Notes under the pieces: model-generated | Databases searched by the model: none | Seen by the model: only the letters and a program-made list of their open reading frames with translations | What the model was told of the DNA's origin: nothing | DNA from: Nocardioides flavus (ex Wang et al. 2016) | GTDB lineage: Bacteria; Actinomycetota; Actinomycetes; Propionibacteriales; Nocardioidaceae | Direction: 5' to 3' | Length of the DNA: 64,000 nt | NCBI RefSeq assembly: GCF_014653115.1 | Contig: NZ_BNAD01000002.1 | Span: 186,001 to 250,000, forward strand | Program-made: the position numbers and the translations under genes | Shown: piece by piece, positions 45,982 through 55,204 of the stretch | Layout: the number at the start of each line of letters is the position of its first letter | How positions within the stretch are numbered: position 1 is the first letter of the stretch

Positions 45982-47410
45982 CGGAGCCCTTGCGTCCCAG
46001 TCGCCAGCCTCCGTCGGGGAGGTCGAGCGCCTGCTCCGGCCCCCACGATCCGCGCGGGTAGAGCAGCGGGTCGGGGCGGTCGTCGAGGACGGGCTGGCAG
46101 ACCTCCCACAGGCGCCGGGTCTCGTCGGCGTGCGCGAAGAGCGTGTGGTCGTCGTGGAGCACGTCGAGGATCAGCCGCTCGTAGGCCTCGAGCGGCTCGT
46201 CGTGCGGGAGCTCCTCGCCCAGGTCGAGCCGCATCGTGGCCGGCGCGAGCTCTATCTCCGGACCGGGGCGCTTGCCGAGCAGGTCGACGTGCACCTGTGC
46301 CTCGTCGGTGAGCTCGAGGACGAGCTCGTCGGGGGCCAGACCGGAGCCGAAGACCGTCGACTCCGGCGCGCGGAAGCGGAGCGTCACCGTGCGCCGCGTC
46401 TCGGCCATCGCCTTGCCGGTGCGCAGGTGGAACGGGACGCCGCGCCACCGGTCGTTGTCGACGAAGGCCTCCAGCGCCACGAAGGTCTCCACGTCGGACT
46501 CCTCGTCGACGTCGTCCTCGTCGCGGTAGCCGTCGTACTGGCCGAGCACCACCCGGGCGGGGTCGAGCGGGCGCACGTCGTCGAACACCGCGGCCCGCGC
46601 GCGTCGTACGGCGGTGGCGGACCACTCCCCCGGGTCCTCCAGCGCGACGGCGCCGAGGATCTGGAAGAGGTGGGTGGACACCATGTCGCGCAGCGCGCCG
46701 GTCGACTCGTAGAAGGAGCCGCGCCCCTCCATCGCGAGCGTCTCGGGCACGTCGACCTGCACCGAGGCGATGCTGTCGCGGCCCCAGGCCGGCTCGAAGA
46801 GCGCGTTGGCGAAGCGCAGCGCCAGCAGGTTCTGCAGGGCCTCCTTGCCGAGGAAGTGGTCGATGCGGAAGACCTGGTCCTCCTCGAACACCTCGTGCAC
46901 GTCGCCGTCGAGCTCCTCGAAGGACGCCAGGTCGAGCCCGAAGGGCTTCTCGACGACGAGGCGCGCGCGCTCGGCCAGCCCCTCCCGGCCCAGCATGGCG
47001 ACCATCCCCGACATCGCGGTCGGGGGCACGGAGAGGTAGACGAGGCGCAGCACGTCGTCGCCGAGCCCGTCCTCGACCTCGCGCACCCGGGCCGCGAGGT
47101 CGGCGCCGTCGTCGGCGTCGGAGGTGCAGAAGGACGTCCGCGCGAGCAGGTCGCGCGCGACGTCCTCGTCGAGGTCGTCGACCGACTCCCGCAACCCGTC
47201 GAGCACCTCGGCGCGGAAGTCGTCGTCGGAGCCGGGCGAGTGGCGACCGCTGCCGATGACGGCCCAGTCGCGCGGCAACCGGTCGGCGGCGGCGAGGCGG
47301 TAGAGGCCGGGGAAGAGCTTGCGGGCGGCGAGGTCGCCCCGGGCGCCGAAGAGCAGCAGGACGCAGGGTCGGAGGTCGGCGTCGCCGCCCGAGTGCTCAG
47401 CGGTCGTCAT
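45971..47410 (-). CDS. zwf: glucose-6-phosphate 1-dehydrogenase
   Basis: Oxidises glucose 6-phosphate to 6-phosphogluconolactone with NADP. 479 aa. N-terminal coenzyme motif LFGARGDLAARKLFPGLY (Arg in place of the common Ser of GASGDL), VVEKPFG, and the catalytic FRIDHFLGKEALQN. ATG 47410 chosen; GTG three codons upstream is possible. Overlaps the GH15 gene. Possibly a second zwf copy, since it is not next to gnd, tal or opcA. Confidence 0.9.
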
Positions 47411-47459
47411 GCCCGCCACGCTAACGACCACCCGAAGGAAGGGGGCCGCACCGAGGTGG

Positions 47460-48686
47460 TCAGCTGTTGCTGAAGACCGCCGGCCCGCCGTCCTCGTCGG
47501 AGGCACCGCTCGCGGGTCCGCGCCCGGCCCAGGTCCAGGCGTACGCCGGGTCCTCGACCGCGAGGCCGCCCTCCCCGAGCTCGAGGGGGGCGAAGGTGTC
47601 GACCATGACGGCCGACTCCTCGAAGTACTGCACGCCGAGCGACGCCTCGATCGCGCTCGGCTGCGGGCCGTGGGCGTGGCCGCCGGGGTGCAGGCTGATC
47701 GAGCCGATCCCGATGCCGGAGCCCTTGCGGGCCTCGTAGTCGCCACCGACGTAGAACATGACCTCGTCGGAGTCGACGTTGGAGTGGTAGTAGGGCACCG
47801 GGATCGCGAGCTCGTGGTAGTCGACCTTGCGGGGCAGGAAGTTGCAGACGACGAAGTTCCAGCCCTCGAAGACCTGGTGCACCGGCGGCGGCTGGTGCAC
47901 CTTGCCGGTGATCGGCATGTAGTCCTCGATGTTGAACGTGTAGGGGTAGAGGCAGCCGTCCCAGCCGACGACGTCGAAGGGGTGCGTGGCGTAGGTCAGC
48001 CGGGTGCCGACGATGCCCGCGCTGGTGCGGTGCTTGACCAGCACCTCGACATCGGTGCCCTCCGCCTGGAAGGTCTCGGCCGGCCCGTGCAGGTCGCGCT
48101 CGCAGTAGGGCGCGTGCTCGAGGAACTGGCCGAAGCGCGAGAGGTAGCGCTTGGGCGGGTGGATGTGGCTGTTGGCCTCGATGGCGTAGAGCCGCGAGGC
48201 CTCGGCCGGCACCCAGCGGTGGTCGGTCGCCCGCGGGATGAGGACGTAGTCGCCGGCGCGGTAGGGGACGACCCCGAAGACGGTCTCCACGGCGCCGCTT
48301 CCGGACTCGACGTAGACGCACTCGTCGCCGATGGCGTTGCGGTAGAGCGGGGAGGGCTCGGTGCCGGTGACCACGTAGGCGATGCGGACGTCGTTGTTGC
48401 CGAGCACGAGGCGGCGGCCCTCGACCGGGCAGTCGCCGGTGGCGAGGTCGTGGAGCTTGAGGTGGCGCGGCTTGAGGGGGTGGTTGGGGGTGCGGGTCTG
48501 GTCGCCGAGCTCCCACACCGTGCTGTCGGTGATCGCGCTCGGGACGCCGCGGCGGTAGAGCAGCGAGGAGTCGGAGGAGAAGCCCTCCTCGCCCATCAGC
48601 TCCTCGCGGAACAGCTGGCCGTCGTCGTCGCGCAGCTGCGTGTGCCGCTGGCGGGGCAGGCGGCCCAGCGCTCGGTAGTAGGCCAT
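47460..48686 (-). CDS. hmgA: homogentisate 1,2-dioxygenase
   Basis: Fe(II) ring cleavage of homogentisate to maleylacetoacetate in tyrosine and phenylacetate catabolism. 408 aa. Metal and active-site blocks: EANSHIHPPKRYLSRFGQF, YYHSNVDSDEVMFYVGGDYEA (His and Glu ligands) and SLHPGGHAHGPQP (second His). The start chosen is ATG 48686, nine bases after GAGGAG; the ATG at 48695 abuts the ribosome site. Divergent from the unknown gene plus fahA over a 65-base gap with a palindrome. Confidence 0.93.
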   Translation of the reverse strand: MAYYRALGRLPRQRHTQLRDDDGQLFREELMGEEGFSSDSSLLYRRGVPSAITDSTVWELGDQTRTPNHPLKPRHLKLHDLATGDCPVEGRRLVLGNNDVRIAYVVTGTEPSPLYRNAIGDECVYVESGSGAVETVFGVVPYRAGDYVLIPRATDHRWVPAEASRLYAIEANSHIHPPKRYLSRFGQFLEHAPYCERDLHGPAETFQAEGTDVEVLVKHRTSAGIVGTRLTYATHPFDVVGWDGCLYPYTFNIEDYMPITGKVHQPPPVHQVFEGWNFVVCNFLPRKVDYHELAIPVPYYHSNVDSDEVMFYVGGDYEARKGSGIGIGSISLHPGGHAHGPQPSAIEASLGVQYFEESAVMVDTFAPLELGEGGLAVEDPAYAWTWAGRGPASGASDEDGGPAVFSNS

Positions 48687-48703
48687 CGCTCGCATCTCCT
48701 CAT

Positions 48704-48745
48704 CCGACTATCGGACGCGTGCGTCCGTTATCTGGCGACTAGAGT
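48704..48745. promoter_or_regulatory. operator and promoter of the divergent homogentisate genes
   Basis: Perfect palindromes CCGACTATCGG (48704-48714) and CGGACGCGTGCGTCCG (48712-48727) overlap in the hmgA/fahA-side gap. On the plus strand TAGAGT (48740-48745) is a good -10 box six bases before the GTG of the next gene, so that mRNA is probably leaderless. A local regulator binding the palindrome is likely, but none is encoded nearby. Confidence 0.55.
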
Positions 48746-48751
48746 AGACCC

Positions 48752-49639
48752 GTGACCCCCTCCCCCGCACCCGTCGATCCAGTGCCCGGCGATCGCGGCG
48801 CAGCCGACTGGCCCGAGGAGTGGAGCGGCCTCGTCGACGACGCCGCCATCTTCCCGCCGGGCGACGCACCGCTCCACGACGCGACCGCGGCGTACGGCGC
48901 CCGCCGCGACGAGTGGTGGTCCGGTCTCGTCGGGAGCTTCGTGCTCCGCGACACCGACGTCCCGCTCGTGCGCGGCTTCGGCGGCCCGCTCTCGGTGGTG
49001 GTGACCGGCGGCGCCGGCCAGCTCGCCGGGCCGCTGGGCGCCGCCGCGCGCCTCGGACTGCACGTCGCGGCCGTCGAGGTCGCCGTGCGCGACACCGACG
49101 ACCCGGTCGGCAACGTCCGGCGCATCGACGCCGCGGCTCGCGCGGCCGACCTCGACGCGCCGCTCTTCATCGAGGTCCCCGGCCCCGTGACCGCGGCCTG
49201 GCTGGCGGCGGCCGACGAGGTCGCGGCCTGCGACCACCGCCTCAAGCTGCGCCTGGGGCACGTCGACCACGACCTCGTGCCCGACTCCGCGACGGTGGCC
49301 GCGTGGATCGATGCGGCACTCGACCGGGAGACGCGGTTCAAGGCGACCGCCGGCCTGCACCGCGCCGTGCGCCACGACCCCGAGGGCGGCGGCAAGCACG
49401 GTTTCCTCAACGTCGCCGCAGCGACGAGGACGCTCTGGGACGGTGGGTCCGTCGACGACGCGACGGAGGTGCTCGAGCAGCGCGACGGCGCGGCACTGGC
49501 CGCGAGCCTGGCCGACGGCGGCGTGGCCGCCGCCCGCCGCTGGTTCACCTCGTTCGGCTCGTGCTCGGTCACCGAGCCCCGCGACGACCTCGTCGCCCTC
49601 GGCCTGCTGCCCCACCGGCCCCCTCGGAAGGACGCCTGA
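48752..49639 (+). CDS. uncharacterised protein of the homogentisate cluster
   Basis: 295 aa, function unknown. GTG start directly after the -10 box. No signal or membrane segment. VDDAAIFPPGDAPLHDATAA resembles the D-x-A-x-x-F-P-P-A/G block of a widespread uncharacterised family; alternating strands and helices (LHVAAVEVAVRDT, PLFIEVPGPVTAAWL, HRLKLRLGHVDHDLVP, FKATAGLHRAV) look like a TIM-type barrel. The TGATG overlap with fahA ties it to homogentisate breakdown. The pathway needs a maleylacetoacetate isomerase between HmgA and FahA and none is recognisable, so this is a candidate for that step (inference). Confidence 0.7.
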   Translation: MTPSPAPVDPVPGDRGAADWPEEWSGLVDDAAIFPPGDAPLHDATAAYGARRDEWWSGLVGSFVLRDTDVPLVRGFGGPLSVVVTGGAGQLAGPLGAAARLGLHVAAVEVAVRDTDDPVGNVRRIDAAARAADLDAPLFIEVPGPVTAAWLAAADEVAACDHRLKLRLGHVDHDLVPDSATVAAWIDAALDRETRFKATAGLHRAVRHDPEGGGKHGFLNVAAATRTLWDGGSVDDATEVLEQRDGAALAASLADGGVAAARRWFTSFGSCSVTEPRDDLVALGLLPHRPPRKDA

Positions 49640-50892
49640 TGAGCACACCCACCACCACTCCCCGGACCCCGGCCAGCTGGGTCGAGGGAGCCGCCGGCTC
49701 CGGCTTCGACGTCGACCACCTGCCCTACGGCGTCTTCGCGCGGTCCGGCGAGGACCCGCGCGTCGGCGTACGGATCGGCGACCAGGTCCTCGACCTCAGC
49801 GTCGTCGCGGCCGCCGACATGGTCGACACCCACGCGCTGTTCGACCAGCCGACGCTCAACCCCTTCATGGCGGCCGGACCGGCCGTGTGGGACTCCACCC
49901 GCGCGTGGGTCACCGGGCTGCTGACCGACCGCACCGAGCGCGACCTCGTCGAGCCGGCGCTGGCCCCGCTCGACTCGGTGCACCTGCTGATGCCGTTCAC
50001 GGTCGGGGACTACGTCGACTTCTACGCCTCCGAGCACCACGCCTCCAACGTCGGGCGGATGTTCCGTCCCGACGCCGAGCCGCTGCTGCCCAACTGGAAG
50101 CACCTCCCCGTCGGCTACCACGGCCGCTCCGGCACCGTGGTCGTCTCGGGCACCGACGTCGTGCGCCCGTGCGGGCAGCGGGTTTCGACAGGCTCAACCG
50201 ACGGGGGTGCGCCGCAGCCGACGTACGGCCCGTCGGCGCGCCTCGACATCGAGGCCGAGCTCGGCTTCGTGGTCGGGGTGCCGTCGGCGATGGGCGAGCG
50301 CGTCGCGACCGCCGACTTCGCCCGGCACACCTTCGGCGTCGTCGGCCTCAACGACTGGTCGGCGCGCGACATCCAGGCGTGGGAGTACGTCCCGCTGGGA
50401 CCGTTCCTCGGCAAGTCGTTCGCCACCTCGATCAGCGCGTGGGTCACGCCCCTGGCGGCCCTCGACGCCGCGTGGACCGACCTGCCCGGCCAGGACGACC
50501 CCGAGGTGCTCGACTACCTCCGTGTCGAGGGTCCGGCGGGCCTCGACATCGAGGTGGAGGTGGTGCTCGACGGCGAGGTCGTCGCGCGTCCGCCCTACCG
50601 CACGATGTACTGGTCGCCGGCGCAGATGCTGGCCCACACCACGGTCAACGGGGCGAGCGTGCGCACCGGCGACCTGTGGGGCTCGGGCACCGTGTCGGGC
50701 CCCGAGCGCGACCAGCGCGGGTCGCTGCTCGAGCTGTCGTGGGGTGGCAAGGAGCCGTTCACCGTCGCGGGCCGCGAACGCACGTTCCTCGAGGACGGCG
50801 ACGAGGTGACTCTGCGCTACACCGCTCCCGGCACCGGCGGCGGCCGGATCTCGCTCGGCGAGGTCACCGGGCGCATCCTGCCCGCCCGCTGA
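49639..50892 (+). CDS. fahA: fumarylacetoacetase
   Basis: Hydrolyses fumarylacetoacetate to fumarate and acetoacetate. 417 aa. An N-terminal SH3-like domain (FARSGEDPRVGVRIGDQVLDL) precedes the FAH domain: TVGDYVDFYASEHHASNVG, LPVGYHGRSGTVVVSGT, RLDIEAELGFVVG (metal Glu residues), GLNDWSARDIQAWEY and LGPFLGKSFATSISAWV. Metal Asp and Glu residues are all visible. Residues about 182-192 (RVSTGSTDGG) are an in-frame REP-like insertion. ATG overlaps the previous stop. Confidence 0.93.
   Translation: MSTPTTTPRTPASWVEGAAGSGFDVDHLPYGVFARSGEDPRVGVRIGDQVLDLSVVAAADMVDTHALFDQPTLNPFMAAGPAVWDSTRAWVTGLLTDRTERDLVEPALAPLDSVHLLMPFTVGDYVDFYASEHHASNVGRMFRPDAEPLLPNWKHLPVGYHGRSGTVVVSGTDVVRPCGQRVSTGSTDGGAPQPTYGPSARLDIEAELGFVVGVPSAMGERVATADFARHTFGVVGLNDWSARDIQAWEYVPLGPFLGKSFATSISAWVTPLAALDAAWTDLPGQDDPEVLDYLRVEGPAGLDIEVEVVLDGEVVARPPYRTMYWSPAQMLAHTTVNGASVRTGDLWGSGTVSGPERDQRGSLLELSWGGKEPFTVAGRERTFLEDGDEVTLRYTAPGTGGGRISLGEVTGRILPAR
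50181..50199. repeat. REP-like element inside fahA
   Basis: GGTTTCGACAGGCTCAACC is a degenerate palindrome of the kind scattered between genes in many actinobacteria (recalled). Here it lies inside fahA and is read in frame as a short VSTGST loop just before the conserved YGPSARLDIE block, without breaking the gene. Confidence 0.5.
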
Positions 50893-50955
50893 CGTCCCCT
50901 CCGCAGTCGGCATCCGTTCACCGGTCCGTTCACCTGGCTGCGCCACCGTGCGCGC

Positions 50956-52137
50956 ATGCGCATCGCCCAGCTCGCCAACTTCGTCGGCCCGGCATCAGGA
51001 GGGATGCGTACGGCGCTGCACGCGCTGGGTGCGGGGTACGTCAGCGCCGGCTGCGAGCGGCTGCTCGTGGTGCCCGGTCCCGTGGACGCTCGCACCTCGA
51101 CGCCGTTCGGAGAGGTCGTCCAGCTCCGCGCGCCGCGGGTGGGCGGCGGCTACCGGCTGATCGTCGAGCCGTGGCGGGTGACCGACGTCCTCGAGCAGTG
51201 GCGGCCGACGTCGATCGAGCTCAGCGACAAGCTCACCCTCCTCCCCGTCGCCCGCTGGGCGCGGCGTCAGGGCGTCGGGTCGGTGCTGCTCTCGCACGAG
51301 CGGCTCGACGACATGCTCGCGCTGCGCACCGGGTTCGACGCCACGTCCAAGGTCTCGGTCGGCCTGCTCAACCGGCTCCTCGTCCGCAGCGTCGACGCCG
51401 TCGTGGTCACCTCCGAGTACGCCCGGCAGGAGTTCACCGAGGTCGCTGCCACCGCGGGCTGCCCGGTCGTACGCGTCCCGCTCGGCGTCGACCTGGCGAC
51501 CTTCCGCCCCCGCCCGCGCGGGCCCGTCGAGGTGTTGCGACTGGTGCACGCCGGCCGGCTCTCGCGGGAGAAGAGCCCGCACCTCGCCGTCGCGACCGCG
51601 GTGGAGCTGCACCGCCGCGGCGTGCCGGTCCGTCTGGACGTCTACGGCGTCGGTCCGCACCGGGACGAGCTCGTCGCGATCGCCGGCTCCGCGCCCGTAC
51701 GGTTCCGCGGGTACGTCGACTCCCCCGCCTGCCTCAGCCGGGCGCTGGCGCACGCCGACGTCGCGCTGAGTGTCTGTCCGGGCGAGACCTTCGGCCTTGC
51801 AGTGCTCGAGGCGCTCGCGTCGGGCACGCCGGTGGTGACCGCCGACCGCGGCGGCGCGCGCGAGCTGGTGGACGAGGCATCCGGCGGCTGGGGCTCGCCC
51901 GATCCGGCCTCGCTCGCCGACGCCGTGCTCGCGGTGGCCTCCCGCCCGGTGTCCGGCAGGCGCGCCGCCGCGCGCGAGCGGGCGGCGCGTTATCCGTGGT
52001 CGGCGACGGTGGCGTCGATGCTGGAGGTGCACTCGTCGGTCGTGATCCCGGCCAGTCGCTCGCGGGCCCGCCGGGTGAGCAGCAACAGCACGGCCGCGCC
52101 GGCGACGACCAGGGAGCCGGTCACGATCGCGAGGTAG
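50956..52137 (+). CDS. GT4-family glycosyltransferase
   Basis: 393 aa, GT-B fold. N-terminal glycine-rich acceptor loop FVGPASGGMRTAL; C-terminal donor domain with LVHAGRLSREKSPHLAVATA, RFRGYVD, and the E-x7-E motif in CPGETFGLAVLEALASGTPVV. Resembles actinobacterial mannosyltransferases making phosphatidylinositol mannosides or glycolipids; donor and acceptor not settled. ATG 50956 without a clear ribosome site. Its last 148 bases overlap, antisense, the end of the next gene; the Ser/Arg-rich final 30 residues are probably a non-conserved tail. Confidence 0.82.
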   Translation: MRIAQLANFVGPASGGMRTALHALGAGYVSAGCERLLVVPGPVDARTSTPFGEVVQLRAPRVGGGYRLIVEPWRVTDVLEQWRPTSIELSDKLTLLPVARWARRQGVGSVLLSHERLDDMLALRTGFDATSKVSVGLLNRLLVRSVDAVVVTSEYARQEFTEVAATAGCPVVRVPLGVDLATFRPRPRGPVEVLRLVHAGRLSREKSPHLAVATAVELHRRGVPVRLDVYGVGPHRDELVAIAGSAPVRFRGYVDSPACLSRALAHADVALSVCPGETFGLAVLEALASGTPVVTADRGGARELVDEASGGWGSPDPASLADAVLAVASRPVSGRRAAARERAARYPWSATVASMLEVHSSVVIPASRSRARRVSSNSTAAPATTREPVTIAR

Positions 52138-53474
52138 GCGCCGTGCAACGACGAGTCCATCGGCGCGACCAACCCGCAGACCAGGGACACGGCGACCAGC
52201 GACGACGTCGCGGCGCGACCGAGCTGCTGGACGGCGACGAAAGGCACCACCCACAGGAAGTACCAGAGGTGGACCACTGGGCTGAGGGCCACGACGGCGA
52301 GCATCACCAGCGCGAGCGCGCGCACCGCAGCGCGCCCGTCGCCGGCCGGGTGGGTGGACAGCACCCGTGCGACGAGCACCACCACGGCGACCTGGGCGAG
52401 CAGCCGGACGATGCCGAGGAAGGCTCCGTCGGGTGTGCCGGCCCCGAGGAGCCGCGCCACGAGGTCGAGGCAGCCGCCGAGCAGCGTCGGGAGCGACAGT
52501 GGCGTGTCCACGGTGCCGGGCACCCCCAGGGCACCGAGCCAGCCGGCACCCAGTCCCCACGCGACGCCCGGCAGGACGAGCGCAGCGACGGCGACGGCGC
52601 CGACGCGCACCGCGTGCCGAGCCCTCGCCGACGCACGTGCCGCCGCCGGCAGGGTCAGCAGGACGACGGCGACGCAGGCCAGCCCTCCGGGCAGCTTCAC
52701 CCCGGCGGCGAGCCCGGCCAGCACGGCGCCGGCGACCCAGCCGTGCTCGCGCGCCACCACCACGGCAGCGGCCATCAGCCCCACCATGAGCAGGTCGTTG
52801 TGCAGCCCTGCCACACCGTTGGCGATGGTCAGCGGCGAGGCCAGCACGAGACCCGAGGCGAGGGCGGGGTTGGCGCCGCACCAGCGCGCCAACCGAGGCA
52901 GCGCCCACGCCAGCAGGGCCAGTCCGACCAGCGCGAGGGCCCGGTGGACGACGACGAGCAGCCACGGGTCGGCTGTCACGCCGGCCGCGAGGTCACCGCC
53001 GATGAGTGGGACCGGGCCGTACGGCGCCGGCGTGGCCATCCACCGCGGATCCACGCCCTCGACGATGGGCCCCGGGACCGAGCGCGGCCCCACCAGGCTC
53101 CACGGGCCGTGCTCGTACGGCGAGAGCCCGCGGTGCACCAGCATCCCCTGGGCGGCGTACGACCAGCCGTCGCGCGAGAAGAGAGGCGGCGCCGCGAGCA
53201 GGGGCAGGGACCACGCGACGGTCGCAGCGCGCACGCGCACCAGCGCGGTCGACTGTCCGGGTCCGTCCGCTCGAGCCGCCTGCCGGCACAGCCGCAGCCA
53301 GGCAGACGACAGCAGGGCGAGCCCCGCGAGCACGACCACCAGTCCGGCCATCCGGCCGGCGCTCGAGCCGCGCACGGGCTGCATCAGGTCGACGACCGCG
53401 TAGCCGCCCGGGACCGTCGCGACGACCAGCCCGCCGAGCAGCACCAGCAGGCTCCCGACCACGCCGCGGGACAT
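51990..53474 (-). CDS. polyprenol-phosphomannose-dependent alpha-1,6-mannosyltransferase (MptB-like)
   Basis: GT-C membrane enzyme, 494 aa with about thirteen hydrophobic segments. The first periplasmic loop carries FSRDGWSYAAQGMLVHRGLSPY, matching the MptB/MptA acceptor-loop motif (acidic Asp plus DPY-like end). Elongates the alpha-1,6-mannan core of lipomannan from polyprenol-P-mannose on the outer face of the membrane. ATG 53474 (GTG 53477 is an alternative). Convergent and 3'-overlapping with the GT4 gene, probably a joint envelope glycolipid function. Confidence 0.82.
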   Translation of the reverse strand: MSRGVVGSLLVLLGGLVVATVPGGYAVVDLMQPVRGSSAGRMAGLVVVLAGLALLSSAWLRLCRQAARADGPGQSTALVRVRAATVAWSLPLLAAPPLFSRDGWSYAAQGMLVHRGLSPYEHGPWSLVGPRSVPGPIVEGVDPRWMATPAPYGPVPLIGGDLAAGVTADPWLLVVVHRALALVGLALLAWALPRLARWCGANPALASGLVLASPLTIANGVAGLHNDLLMVGLMAAAVVVAREHGWVAGAVLAGLAAGVKLPGGLACVAVVLLTLPAAARASARARHAVRVGAVAVAALVLPGVAWGLGAGWLGALGVPGTVDTPLSLPTLLGGCLDLVARLLGAGTPDGAFLGIVRLLAQVAVVVLVARVLSTHPAGDGRAAVRALALVMLAVVALSPVVHLWYFLWVVPFVAVQQLGRAATSSLVAVSLVCGLVAPMDSSLHGAYLAIVTGSLVVAGAAVLLLLTRRARERLAGITTDECTSSIDATVADHG

Positions 53475-53589
53475 CACGGGCTGGACGCTAGAGGTGCCCC
53501 TCGACGGCGGTCCGACCGTCGGGTGAATGGTCGGCCAACGCCGTCCGTGGCCCGGTGCCGGACTTGTCGCTGGCCCTAGGCTTCGGGTC

Positions 53590-54498
53590 GTGAAGCAGCT
53601 CGGCCAGTACGCCGCCCCGCGGCACGTGGTGGCTCATCTCAGCGACCCGCACCTGATCGGCGGCGGCAGGCTGCACTACGGCGTCATCGACAACGTGGAC
53701 CACCTGCGTCGCACGCTCGACCGGCTGGCGGCCGTACAGCCCGTGCCGCAGGCGCTGGTGTTCACCGGCGACCTGGCCGACCGGGGAGAGCCGGAGGCGT
53801 ACGCCACCCTCCGGGGGATCGTGGAACCGTTCGCGGCGGAGATCGGCGCCGTCGTCGTGTGGACGATGGGCAACCACGACGAGCGCGCACCGTACGCCCG
53901 CGGGCTCTTCGACTCCGACGACGCCGGCCCCCAGGACCGGGTGCACGAGGTCGACGGCCTGCGGATCGTCGCCCTCGACACCAGCGTCCCCGGCCACCAC
54001 CACGGTGAGCTGGCGCCCGAGCAGCTCGGGTGGCTCTCCGAGGTCCTGACGACCCCCGCCGAGCACGGCACCCTGCTGGCGATGCACCATCCGCCGCTCC
54101 CGCTCCCGATGCTGCGGGCCGCCGAGCTGATCGAGCTGCACGAGCAGCAGGCGCTCGCCGACGTGATCACCGGCACCGACGTGCGCGGCATCCTCGCCGG
54201 CCACCTCCACCTGACCACGTGGTCGACCTTCGCCGGCGTGCCGGTCTCGGTCACCTCGGCCAGCTGCTACACCAGCGACCCCGCCCCGGTGGACCGCTTC
54301 GTCTCGGGCGTCGACGCCAACCAGGCCTTCACGATGGTCCACGCCTACGACGACCGCCTCGTCCACACGCTCGTGCCGCTGGAGCGCGGCGTCGAGGTGA
54401 GCCACATCGGCTCCGACGTCGCCGAGGCGCTCGAGACCGTCCCGCTGGAGCAGGCGCGCGAGCTCGCGTCCAGCAAGACCTCCGAGTTCAACTCCTAG
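53590..54498 (+). CDS. calcineurin-type phosphodiesterase (CpdA-like)
   Basis: 302 aa metallophosphoesterase of the class III cyclic-nucleotide phosphodiesterase type. Metal motifs: HLSDPHL (D-x-H), FTGDLADRG (GD), TMGNHDERA (GNHD), MHHPPLP and AGHLHLTT (GHxH). Length and order match Mycobacterium Rv0805 and E. coli CpdA, so 3',5'-cAMP hydrolysis is likely but not certain. GTG start 53590; TAGGCT at 53577-53582 may be a -10 box, making the message nearly leaderless. 16 bases before the phosphatase gene. Confidence 0.85.
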   Translation: MKQLGQYAAPRHVVAHLSDPHLIGGGRLHYGVIDNVDHLRRTLDRLAAVQPVPQALVFTGDLADRGEPEAYATLRGIVEPFAAEIGAVVVWTMGNHDERAPYARGLFDSDDAGPQDRVHEVDGLRIVALDTSVPGHHHGELAPEQLGWLSEVLTTPAEHGTLLAMHHPPLPLPMLRAAELIELHEQQALADVITGTDVRGILAGHLHLTTWSTFAGVPVSVTSASCYTSDPAPVDRFVSGVDANQAFTMVHAYDDRLVHTLVPLERGVEVSHIGSDVAEALETVPLEQARELASSKTSEFNS

Positions 54499-54514
54499 CC
54501 CCCAGGACCCTGCC

Positions 54515-55195
54515 TTGCGACTGCTGCTGATGCGCCACGGCCAGACCCACGCCAACGTCTCCGGCGAGCTCGACACCGCCCACCCCGGCCTCGAGCTGAC
54601 CGACCTCGGTCGCGCCCAGGCCGAGGCGGCCGCCAAGGCCATCGCCGAGCACCGCCTCGACGCGATCTACGTCTCGAGCCGGGTGCGCACCCACCAGACG
54701 GCCGCCCCGACCGCCGAGCACCGCGGCCTCACCCCGACCGAGCTCGACGGGCTCGAGGAGATCGCCGCCGGCGACTTCGAGATGCGCAGCGACCACGACG
54801 CCGTCGCGGGCTACATCGGCTCGGTGGCGACGTGGCTCGAGGGCGACCTGACCCACCGCATGCCGGGCGCGGAGACCGGCGAGGAGTTCCTCGCCCGCTA
54901 CGACGCCGCCGTCCGTACGATCGCCGAGGCCGGTCACGACGCCGCCCTCGTCGTCTCGCACGGCGCCGCGCTCCGTACGTGGGTCTCGACGCGGATGAAC
55001 CCGCACCCCGACGCGCCGTCGGTCCACCAGCCGCTGCACAACACCGCGCTGATCGTGCTGGACGGCCACCCCGACACCGGCTGGGAGATGGTGTCGTGGC
55101 AGGGCCACCCGGTCGGCGGCGAGCTCCTGGAGGACCCGGCCGCCGAGGACCCCACCGGCGACCTGGACTCCGATGGGGACGGCGAGATCGGCTGA
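54515..55195 (+). CDS. histidine phosphatase family protein
   Basis: 226 aa phosphoglycerate-mutase-like phosphatase. Phospho-His motif LLLMRHGQTHAN at the N terminus, Arg in SRVRTHQTA, Glu in LDGLEEIAAGDFEM, and the second catalytic His in LVVSHGAALRTW. TTG start with CCCAGGACC upstream. Substrate not known. In line behind the phosphodiesterase. The acidic C-terminal tail (DPTGDLDSDGDGEIG) is unusual but unassigned. Confidence 0.87.
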   Translation: MRLLLMRHGQTHANVSGELDTAHPGLELTDLGRAQAEAAAKAIAEHRLDAIYVSSRVRTHQTAAPTAEHRGLTPTELDGLEEIAAGDFEMRSDHDAVAGYIGSVATWLEGDLTHRMPGAETGEEFLARYDAAVRTIAEAGHDAALVVSHGAALRTWVSTRMNPHPDAPSVHQPLHNTALIVLDGHPDTGWEMVSWQGHPVGGELLEDPAAEDPTGDLDSDGDGEIG

Positions 55196-55204
55196 GCCGG
55201 CGGC

